DNA from: Gemmatimonadota bacterium
GTDB taxonomy: Bacteria; Gemmatimonadota; Gemmatimonadetes; Gemmatimonadales; GWC2-71-9
Direction: 5' to 3'
NCBI GenBank assembly: GCA_027294455.1
Contig: JAPULZ010000068.1
Coordinates: 87,418-151,417 of the forward strand
DNA length: 64,000 nt
Shown here: positions 53,773 to 60,932 of the stretch, piece after piece
Numbering within the stretch: position 1 is the stretch's first letter
How the letters are laid out: every line of letters begins with the position of its first letter
Notes under the pieces: generated by a model
Database searches by the model: none
What the model was told of the DNA's origin: nothing
The model's input: only the letters and a program-made list of their open reading frames with translations
Position numbers and translations under genes: made by a program

Positions 53773-54173
53773 TGGTTCTCCGCGCGGGCCGCGAGATCCG
53801 GGTGACGGAAATGTACGGGCTGGACGAAGGCGGTGGCCACCGGAACACCGTCGCGCCGGGCCGGTGCGAAACGCAGCAGATCGACGCTTTGCAATGCGGC
53901 GGAGTCGAGCTGAGGAAAGCCGCTGCTTTCCTCGACGCGCGTGGAATCGGGGACGATCGTGCCGTCTTCGTTGACGAAGAGGTGCAACAGGACCAGTCCC
54001 TCAACCTGGTCTTCGTACAGGTCTTCGGGATAGATTACCGGCGCTTCCGGATTGGTGACGACGGGCGGTTCGAATCCGCGCCTCGGCTCGTTGGCGTCCC
54101 GGGCGCCTCCGTCATCGGCACCGCACGACAGCAACAACGGCGAGATGATCAACAACAGTCCATTGTACCTCAC
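53769..54173 (-). CDS. TonB C-terminal-domain lipoprotein
   Basis: A 134-residue lipoprotein with signal MRYNGLLLIISPLLLSC. The mature part is a TonB/TolA-like C-terminal domain: EGLVLLHLFVNEDGTIVPDS, then LDSAALQSVDLLRFAPARRDG and VPVATAFVQPVHF. It has no TonB transmembrane anchor, so energy transduction is doubtful; a periplasmic binding role is more likely. It sits inside the mutS-cbs operon with 4-bp overlaps on both sides. Confidence 0.78.
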   Translation of the reverse strand: MRYNGLLLIISPLLLSCGADDGGARDANEPRRGFEPPVVTNPEAPVIYPEDLYEDQVEGLVLLHLFVNEDGTIVPDSTRVEESSGFPQLDSAALQSVDLLRFAPARRDGVPVATAFVQPVHFRHPDLAARAENQ

Positions 54174-56779
54174 CGCTCCTCCGCCCGGCGCTTGAATTCG
54201 GCCAACTGGCCCAGCGCCTCGATTGGTGTGATCTCGTTGATTTCCAGCTGTTTCAACTCTTGTAAGATGGGGTCGTCAGGCTCAAAAAGCGCGAGCTGAC
54301 CCGTATCGGAGGCCGGCGGCGCCAATTGGCCGGCTACGTGATGCCCGGCCTCCAGCAATGTCAGGATCTCTCGAGCCCGATCCACCACCGACCCGGGGAG
54401 GCCGGCCAGTCGGCCCACCTGGATTCCGTACGACCGGTCCGCGCTGCCCGGCACCAGCCGATGCAGAAACACGATATCGTCGGCCACCTCCCGGACGGCC
54501 ACGTTGTAGTTACAGGCGTGTTCCAGTTCTTCGGTGAGCTGCGTCAGCTCGTGGTAGTGTGTGGCGAAGATGGTCTTGGCCCCGATGCGTCCGTGAAGGT
54601 GTTCAGTGACGGCCCAGGCGATGGCGACGCCGTCGTAGGTCGCGGTCCCGCGACCGATCTCATCGAGCAGGGCGAGACTTCGGGCGGTCGCCCCGTGGAG
54701 GATCGCGCTCACCTCGGTCATCTCCACCATGAACGTGGACTGCCCGCGACCCAGGTCGTCACTGGCGCCGACACGGGTGAAGACGCGATCGACCACGCCG
54801 ATGGTGGCCGCCGACGCCGGAACGAATGCACCGACCTGCGCCATGATCACGCAGAGGCCGACCTGTCGCAGAATCGTCGACTTGCCCGCCATGTTCGGCC
54901 CGGTCAAGAGCATCACCCGGGCGGCCTCGTCGAGATGGATGTCGTTGGGAATGAATTTTCCCGGCGGCAGCAGGCCCTCCACCATGGGATGCCGGCACCG
55001 CTCGAGCTTGAGAGCCATCTCGTGCGTCATGATCGGCCGCACATACGCGTTGGCGACGGCACTCTCGGCAAACGACGCGAACACGTCGAGCATGGCGAGG
55101 TGTCTCGCTGTGCGGTGGCTGCGATCGAGCCGATCCTGCACCTCTTGGCACAACGCGTCGAGCAGCTGCCGTTCCAGGGCCAACACTTGTTCCTCGGCAC
55201 CTAGGACCCGGGCTTCGTAGTCTTTCAGCTCCGGGGTCGCGAAACGCTCGGCATTGGTGAGGGTTTGACGCCGATCGTAGTCGGCGGGAATGGCGTGTCG
55301 GTGCGTCTTGGTGACCTCGATGTAATAACCGAAGACGCGATTGAAGCCGACCTTGAGCGACGGAATCCCGGTTCGTTCCCGTTCTCGGACCTGCAACCCG
55401 GCGATGAATCGTTTTCCGCCGTCCCGCAGTTCGCGTACCTCGTCTAACTCCGTGTTGGCACCCGGCTTTACCGAGTCGCTGTCGCCGAGGGTGACAGGCG
55501 GCCGGTCCACCAGTGCATCGGCCAGCAGTGCGTGCAGGTCGGCCAGCTGGTCGAACCCCTCCGCGATCCGCTGCAGTTCCTCGCTCTTGCTCCGGTCGCT
55601 CACCGTGTCGAGAGCGTTCTGGACGTCGGGGAGCCGTGCGAGCGAATCGCGCAGGGCTCCCAGGTCGCGGGGTGACGCGCGGCGCGCGGCGGCGCGGCCG
55701 GCGAGGCGTTCTATGTCTCGCACGCCAGCGAGACCGTCTTGCAGCCGATCCCGCCCCGCAAGATCGAGTTGCAGGACCTCTACGGCGTCGTGACGCGCGC
55801 GGATGGGGTCCAATTGAATCAGCGGGGCCAGGAGCCATTGGCGGAGCAGCCGGCTTCCCATGGGTGTCCGCGTCGTGTCGAGCAGGTCGAACAAGGTGGA
55901 ATCGGTGGCCCTGGCCCCTCGACTGAGCGGCTCGACCAGTTCGAGATTCCGCCGTGTCATCTCGTCGAGGGGCATGGTCCCCCCGTCACGGAGGACCGCG
56001 GGCCGGGCGATCTGTGGCAGGCCGCTCGGCTGCAGTTCGGCGGCATAGCGCAGGAGCGCGGCAGCGGCGGCGACGCCCGGCGCGTCGCGTTCCTCGATCC
56101 CGAGTCCCTCCAGGCTGGCGAGCCGAAACCGTCGGGTCATGTCCTCGGTACCCAGCTCGGCATCGAATTCCCATGCACTGCGACGCGTGATCATCGGCTG
56201 GTGAGAGAATCCCGGAAGCTCCGCGTTCTCGGGAACTACGATCTCCTTCGGGGTGTAGCGGTCGACCGCCGCTGCAACGTCAGGTTGTGCAATGGTCTCG
56301 AGAAAGAATTCGCCCGTTGAAACGTCCAGTGCGGCAATGCCCGCCGGATCTCCCGGGTTCACGGCTACCAGGAAGTTGTTGCGATTCTCATCCAGCAGAT
56401 TGTCGGAGAGCACCGCCCCCGGGGTCAGCGTCTCGATCACCGCACGCCGGACGATCCCTTTGGCGGTCCGCGGATCCTCCACTTGTTCGCAGATGGCCAC
56501 CCGGTGACCGCGCTCGACGAGCCGGCGCAGATAATTGTTTACTGCCTTCACGGGGAAACCGGCCAGGGGGACGTTGGCCGCCGCTCCGTTATTGCGGGAT
56601 GTAAGAGTCAACCCGAGCTCGCGCGACGCGAGTTCGGCGTCGTCGAAGAACATTTCGTAGAAATCACCCATGCGAAAGAAAAGAATCGCATCGGTGTGTT
56701 GCGATTTGATTTCCCGGTATTGACGGATCAGCGGCGTTTCGGACGACGGAGTGCCCCCAGCACCGGCTCGCTGTTTCAT
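54170..56779 (-). CDS. mutS: DNA mismatch repair protein MutS
   Basis: Mismatch-recognition ATPase of 869 residues. The mismatch wedge is GDFYEMF near residues 38-44. The ATPase has Walker A GPNMAGKST at about 627 and Walker B LALLDEIGRGT, followed by FATHYHELT. The connector and clamp regions are conserved. It overlaps the SPOR gene at its start and the TonB-C gene at its stop by 4 bases. mutL is not in the window. Confidence 0.97.
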   Translation of the reverse strand: MKQRAGAGGTPSSETPLIRQYREIKSQHTDAILFFRMGDFYEMFFDDAELASRELGLTLTSRNNGAAANVPLAGFPVKAVNNYLRRLVERGHRVAICEQVEDPRTAKGIVRRAVIETLTPGAVLSDNLLDENRNNFLVAVNPGDPAGIAALDVSTGEFFLETIAQPDVAAAVDRYTPKEIVVPENAELPGFSHQPMITRRSAWEFDAELGTEDMTRRFRLASLEGLGIEERDAPGVAAAAALLRYAAELQPSGLPQIARPAVLRDGGTMPLDEMTRRNLELVEPLSRGARATDSTLFDLLDTTRTPMGSRLLRQWLLAPLIQLDPIRARHDAVEVLQLDLAGRDRLQDGLAGVRDIERLAGRAAARRASPRDLGALRDSLARLPDVQNALDTVSDRSKSEELQRIAEGFDQLADLHALLADALVDRPPVTLGDSDSVKPGANTELDEVRELRDGGKRFIAGLQVRERERTGIPSLKVGFNRVFGYYIEVTKTHRHAIPADYDRRQTLTNAERFATPELKDYEARVLGAEEQVLALERQLLDALCQEVQDRLDRSHRTARHLAMLDVFASFAESAVANAYVRPIMTHEMALKLERCRHPMVEGLLPPGKFIPNDIHLDEAARVMLLTGPNMAGKSTILRQVGLCVIMAQVGAFVPASAATIGVVDRVFTRVGASDDLGRGQSTFMVEMTEVSAILHGATARSLALLDEIGRGTATYDGVAIAWAVTEHLHGRIGAKTIFATHYHELTQLTEELEHACNYNVAVREVADDIVFLHRLVPGSADRSYGIQVGRLAGLPGSVVDRAREILTLLEAGHHVAGQLAPPASDTGQLALFEPDDPILQELKQLEINEITPIEALGQLAEFKRRAEER

Positions 56780-57603
56780 CGCCGTTCTTCGACGACGAAC
56801 GGATTGCCGCCGATGACGCGCCGGAGCTCCGGGACGAGGGCCTCGGCGTCCTGGCGCCGACGGAACCGTCCAACCCGAATCTTGAGCAACCCATCGGCGT
56901 CCTTGAACACGCGGGCGGGATGCCCGGCGGCACCCAACGCGCGCATGGCCTGGTCGGCGGCGGCCGCACTGCTCACGGCGGCCACCTGGACGGCATACAC
57001 GGTGACAGCGCCGCGGTTGCCTTCGTCGGCTGAGGCGCTATCCGCCCTACCGGCGCCCGCGGCCAGCACGCTGGTACAGCGCTGAAGATAGAACGCCACC
57101 TGGTTGGCCAGTTCGATGTTATCAGCCGTGTTGCGTTCCGCATCGTCCATGTGCCGACATGCGGCGACGGGATCGTCGAGATCGAACTCGGCCCGGCCTG
57201 CCCAAAACGCCGCTTGGCCGCGCACCGGACTCAACGGGTAGTCGAGGATGATCCGCCCGGTGTAGCGCCGCACGTCTTCGAGATCGCCGGCCGCGAAGGC
57301 CAGTTGGGCGAGGCGCAGCAGAGCCCTGTCGGCCCAGGGAGACCGTGAGTATTCGATACTCACCCGGCGGAAGTATTGAGCGGCGACCCGGGCCGTGTCG
57401 CTGACCATGCCCGCCGTGAAGAGCAGCTCGGAGTACGATGCGTCGCTGGGCGATGACCGGTTGAGTTGCGATTCGACGATCGCACGGGCGGAGTCCGACT
57501 GCCCCTCGGTGGCTAACCGCACGGCTTCGCGCATCAGAGAATCCTGCTGCGCAACCAGCGGCGGGGCCGCAAACAAGAGCGCGAACGTCAACCACCGAGT
57601 CAT
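56776..57603 (-). CDS. SPOR-domain protein with TPR-like region
   Basis: A 275-residue exported protein with signal ending PPLVAQ. The N-terminal two-thirds are TPR-like helices (YFRRVSIEYSRSPWADRALL, RYTGRIILDYPLSPVRGQAA), and the C-terminus is a SPOR peptidoglycan-binding fold (YAVQVAAVSSAAAADQAM, ARVFKDADGLLKIRVGRF). Such proteins often act at division sites. It overlaps holA and mutS by 4 bases each. Confidence 0.83.
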   Translation of the reverse strand: MTRWLTFALLFAAPPLVAQQDSLMREAVRLATEGQSDSARAIVESQLNRSSPSDASYSELLFTAGMVSDTARVAAQYFRRVSIEYSRSPWADRALLRLAQLAFAAGDLEDVRRYTGRIILDYPLSPVRGQAAFWAGRAEFDLDDPVAACRHMDDAERNTADNIELANQVAFYLQRCTSVLAAGAGRADSASADEGNRGAVTVYAVQVAAVSSAAAADQAMRALGAAGHPARVFKDADGLLKIRVGRFRRRQDAEALVPELRRVIGGNPFVVEERR

Positions 57604-58652
57604 GCGGCCTCCTTGTGAGATCCGAATTGCAAGAGCAGTGTCGTCAACGTGGCGCGAGGGTCGCTGATGGTCGTCGACTTGAGTTGCTCATCCGTTCCAT
57701 AGGTACCCCGGAGGGCGTCGTCCAGTTCGCGGGAGCGCCAGCGGCCGGCCGCGGCCATCCACAGGTTGACCCGATCGGAGTACGAGCCGATGCCGCGTGG
57801 TCTTTCGCGCTTGAGATAGCTCCACAGCGCGTCTTGCAGCTGACGCTGGTTGTCCAATCGGTCATCGATCGCTCGTGCCAACCGAACACCGACGAGCGCC
57901 TCGCCTAGCGCGCTGATCATTTTGACGGCGGTCATTCCGGTTTGTGGCAGCACGATGTCCAGCAGCCGAACCGCCTCTTTCACGTCTCGGCGCGCCGCAG
58001 CCTCGACCCAATCCGCCAGCGTCTCGCCGTGTCGCACACCGACGAACAGCTCCACGTCGGCACGGTCCACGGTAGCGCCTACCTCCATGGCCGCGGCCAG
58101 CTTGTCGATCTCGGCGGCGGCATGGGCGAGGCTCGATCCGACGCTGGCGATGAGGTGGTCCGTCGCTTCGGAGGTCATGGACACGCCGGCGTGTTCGGCC
58201 CGGCTGACGACCCAAGCCCGCATGGCGTCGGCATCGGGCGGGGCGAGCTTTACGTGCGTCGTGCGCTTGACGATGTCCTGATCGACGGAATGTCCGGCGC
58301 CGCTGACCAGCACCAGAACTGTGGACGGAGATGGTCGCGCCAGATAGTCTCGCAGGGTTTCCCAGATCTTCGCGTTCTTCCGCCACTGCTCGAGACCGCG
58401 AACGATCGCCACCCGACGTTCCGCGAGCATGGGTAAAGTCTCCAGCAGCGTGTGCAGGCTCTCCCGGGTCAATTCGCCTGCGCCTCTCACATCGAGGTTG
58501 AAGTCGCGGGCTGCGGGGTCCAACGCCGCATCGATGATCGACGCCACCAGCTCGTCTTTGAGAATGTCCTCTTCGCCCGAGAGATAATACACAGGCGCGA
58601 ACTTCCCGCCCTGGAGCGCCTGGGAGATGGAACCAAGAGAAACCGCCGACAT
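57600..58652 (-). CDS. holA: DNA polymerase III subunit delta
   Basis: Clamp-loader subunit of 350 residues. The N-terminus APVYYLSGEEDILKDELVAS is the delta-subunit signature, and LAERRVAIVRGLEQWRK and LVSGAGHSVDQDIVKRT fit the AAA-like fold without a functional Walker A. It heads the mutS operon through a 4-bp overlap with the SPOR gene. Confidence 0.92.
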   Translation of the reverse strand: MSAVSLGSISQALQGGKFAPVYYLSGEEDILKDELVASIIDAALDPAARDFNLDVRGAGELTRESLHTLLETLPMLAERRVAIVRGLEQWRKNAKIWETLRDYLARPSPSTVLVLVSGAGHSVDQDIVKRTTHVKLAPPDADAMRAWVVSRAEHAGVSMTSEATDHLIASVGSSLAHAAAEIDKLAAAMEVGATVDRADVELFVGVRHGETLADWVEAAARRDVKEAVRLLDIVLPQTGMTAVKMISALGEALVGVRLARAIDDRLDNQRQLQDALWSYLKRERPRGIGSYSDRVNLWMAAAGRWRSRELDDALRGTYGTDEQLKSTTISDPRATLTTLLLQFGSHKEAA

Positions 58653-58703
58653 ACTTGGCGGAAGTTATCGAGGTCTGGTAGCGGTGGTAAGTGTGCCGCT
58701 GGC

Positions 58704-59225
58704 CTATTGGGGCCCGGCCGATCCGGCGAACACGAACGAGGGTGCCGAGTCTCTCGTGGACTCACTCGTGAATGTCGGAGCGGGACGCATCGTCGCCGGA
58801 GCAGCGAGATTGCCGAAGGTCACGAACGGGGGACCGGGGTTCAGCTGGACCATGGGCATGGGCTGCGCTGGGGTGGTGGTGGTTTCGATTTCCCGATCAT
58901 GCCGCGTCAACCCATCGACGATGAGGACGGCCAGCGCGGCAGCGACGATGACCGATCCGAAGACCCGCATCGGGACGGCATACAGCGGCTCGGAGTGGCG
59001 CAGAGCTGCGGCCAGTTTGCGGCTCAGCCTGGCCCGGAACCCGGCAGACGGCTCGATCTCCTTGGCCGCCCGAAGCAGGGACACGCCCCGCTCGATCGTC
59101 GTGTCGTACCGGGCGCACCGCCGACATCGGGAGATGTGCTCGACCAGCTGCCGCCACAGCGTTGGGTCGGCGACGGTTTCGTCCCGGTAGTCGGAATAGT
59201 GGATGAGAAAATCTGAGCAGCGCAT
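58704..59225 (-). CDS. Zinc-finger anti-sigma factor (RsiW-like)
   Basis: A 173-residue membrane anti-sigma factor. The N-terminus has the zinc-finger ligands HISRCRRC, a zf-HC2 HxxxCxxC, then a single membrane helix (VFGSVIVAAALAVLIVDGL) and a periplasmic tail. It follows the ECF sigma gene on the same strand, the usual pair order, so it should sequester that sigma factor. The start ATG at 59225 replaces an upstream in-frame candidate. Confidence 0.85.
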   Translation of the reverse strand: MRCSDFLIHYSDYRDETVADPTLWRQLVEHISRCRRCARYDTTIERGVSLLRAAKEIEPSAGFRARLSRKLAAALRHSEPLYAVPMRVFGSVIVAAALAVLIVDGLTRHDREIETTTTPAQPMPMVQLNPGPPFVTFGNLAAPATMRPAPTFTSESTRDSAPSFVFAGSAGPQ

Positions 59226-59307
59226 TACTGTCTTTGGCTGGATGCACACGTACTACCGCCGGTGACCCGGCGATGTTCCGGTTGGTCGGGCGGTATTGAG
59301 GGGAAGC

Positions 59308-59338
59308 CCCGGCCAGTTTCGAGGAGAAACTGGCCGGG
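59308..59338 (-). repeat. 13-bp hairpin between ECF sigma and anti-sigma genes
   Basis: CCCGGCCAGTTTC and GAAACTGGCCGGG are perfect complements around a 5-base loop. It begins 8 bases after the sigma stop. On the minus strand no T-run follows, so it may be a partial terminator or an mRNA-stability element separating sigma from anti-sigma expression. Confidence 0.75.
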
Positions 59339-59346
59339 ACGGGGCG

Positions 59347-59979
59347 TCAGTCGAGCAGGGGCTCGATCACCTGGGCGAACCGGTTCCGAGCGCGATTCAG
59401 CCGGCTCTTCACCGTGCCGAGGTTGCAGTCGGTGACTTCGGCGATTTCTTCGTAGGTCTTACCTTCGAGTTCCCGCAATACGAACACCTCTCGGTGGTGT
59501 ACGGGCAGTTGGTTAACAGTCCACTCTACCAGATCCCGCAGGTGGCGTTTGCGGTAGAGGTCATCGGGGCGATTACGATGGTCTTCGAACTGGAGTGGGC
59601 GATGATCGGCCTCCCAATTTTTCTTGATGGTTTGGAACAGGACCAGAGGATTTCGGCTCCGGTTGCGAAGCTCGTTCTTGGCCAGGTTCGACGCGATGGT
59701 GTAGATCCATGTGGAGAACTTCTTGGTCTGATCGAAGCGATGCAGGTGCCGGTGGACCCGGATGAAGACCTCTTGCACCAGATCTTCCCCGCGCTCCCGG
59801 TCCCCGATGGTGCGGTAGACGAAGTTGAGCAGCCGCCGTTGGTAGCGGCTCACCAACTGGTCGAATGCAAGGGGGCCTCCCGCCAGATGCTCGGCGACCA
59901 CCTCTGAATCGGACAGGTCAGCGTAACGCGACGGGGCCGGCCCTATTCCGATTGGCGTGGATTCAGCAACTGCAGTCAT
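59347..59979 (-). CDS. ECF RNA polymerase sigma factor
   Basis: A 210-residue RpoE-like sigma factor. Region 2 is visible as AFDQLVSRYQRRLLNFVYR, GEDLVQEVFIRVHRHLHRFD and STWIYTIASNLAKNELR. Region 4 is LPVHHREVFVLRELEGKTY plus IAEVTDCNLGTVKSRLNRAR. The start ATG at 59979 has GAGGAGGAG upstream. It is paired with the zinc-finger anti-sigma factor after a 121-base spacer that holds a hairpin. The regulon is unknown. Confidence 0.93.
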   Translation of the reverse strand: MTAVAESTPIGIGPAPSRYADLSDSEVVAEHLAGGPLAFDQLVSRYQRRLLNFVYRTIGDRERGEDLVQEVFIRVHRHLHRFDQTKKFSTWIYTIASNLAKNELRNRSRNPLVLFQTIKKNWEADHRPLQFEDHRNRPDDLYRKRHLRDLVEWTVNQLPVHHREVFVLRELEGKTYEEIAEVTDCNLGTVKSRLNRARNRFAQVIEPLLD

Positions 59980-60250
59980 GACACTCCTCCTCGGTGCGTC
60001 CCTCCAGAAACACCAAGCGCACCGCGACGGCTCGCTCTTGCGACCCGCCGGCGGGCTGCCTGCGACTTCGCGGTTACCATGGGGTGACGCAGGAAGCATA
60101 CCGTGGGTCTATCTCTGTTAAGTTGTTGAATGACAACAAGTTAGGTCGTGGACGCGTTCCGTCCGCCCGTCCCGGAACGGGGAACCATTGTCCCCGCCAT
60201 GGGACGAAATAGCGCCGCTGCACTGGGAAGGCGCGGTGCGCTGGTGGGGG

Positions 60251-60811
60251 CTACACCTTCAGCGAAAACCCGGCGACGTAGAGCACGGCAACCATCGTCT
60301 TGCAGTCCGTGATCTCACCGTCGCGAATCATCTCGAGGATCCGTGAGATAGGAAGGGTTGCCACTTCGATCAGCTCGTCGGACTCCAGGTCCTGCTCGGC
60401 CACCGAGATGCCGGAGGCCAGGAAGAGGTGGATGCGCTCGTCGGTGAATCCGGGCGTCGTGTAGACGCTGGTGAGGAGTTTCATCTCCTGAGCGGTGGCC
60501 CCCGTCTCCTCCCGGAGCTCCCGCCTGGCGCATTCCTCCGGGGTCTCTCCCGGCTCGAGCACCCCGGCGGGAATCTCCCAGAGGAAGCCATCGGCGGCAT
60601 GGCGGTACTGGCGAATCAACAGCACGTGGGGGTCAGGCGAGTCGAGCTCCGAGACGATGGGGACGACAGCCGCCGCCCCGGGGTGCCGGATCAGCTCGAG
60701 CTCGACGGTGTCGCCGGCCGGGTTCCGGACCGTCTCCACGTCGACCTTGAGGAGCCGTCCGGCGTAAACCTGCCGGCTCGCAATCAGGGTCGCCGGTCGG
60801 TCTTCGGTCAT
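60251..60811 (-). CDS. NUDIX hydrolase, ADP-ribose pyrophosphatase-like
   Basis: A 186-residue NUDIX enzyme. The Nudix box GVLEPGETPEECARRELREE followed by TG is complete, and the preceding LIRQYRHAADGFLWEIPAG is the ADP-ribose pyrophosphatase pattern. It likely cleaves ADP-ribose or related nucleotide sugars. The start ATG at 60811 is chosen over an upstream frame. It lies 122 bases downstream of the TonB-dependent receptor, separated by a hairpin. Confidence 0.9.
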   Translation of the reverse strand: MTEDRPATLIASRQVYAGRLLKVDVETVRNPAGDTVELELIRHPGAAAVVPIVSELDSPDPHVLLIRQYRHAADGFLWEIPAGVLEPGETPEECARRELREETGATAQEMKLLTSVYTTPGFTDERIHLFLASGISVAEQDLESDELIEVATLPISRILEMIRDGEITDCKTMVAVLYVAGFSLKV

Positions 60812-60864
60812 TGCTTGTGTCCTCGCGGTGTGGGTTGAACCGGCTCGATTGGCCGGGCCCCAGT

Positions 60865-60906
60865 CAAAGGCCAGTGGTCCTTTTGACAACGGACCACTGG
60901 CCTTTG
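60865..60906 (-). terminator. Strong hairpin after the TonB-dependent receptor gene
   Basis: CAAAGGCCAGTGGTCC and GGACCACTGGCCTTTG form a perfect 16-bp stem around a 10-base loop. It lies 27 bases beyond the receptor stop, so it probably ends or stabilises that transcript, although no T-run follows on the minus strand. Confidence 0.6.
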
Positions 60907-60932
60907 GCTACGGGATGCTGGGAGCGGCCGCG

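Noticed and set aside
53769..54173. Small TonB-like gene considered as a true TonB energy transducer
   Set aside because: It has a lipoprotein signal instead of an inner-membrane anchor and lacks exbB/exbD neighbours.
60865..60906. Hairpin considered as a mobile-element terminal repeat
   Set aside because: No transposase, target duplication or second copy is visible; location after a stop codon fits transcript-end function.
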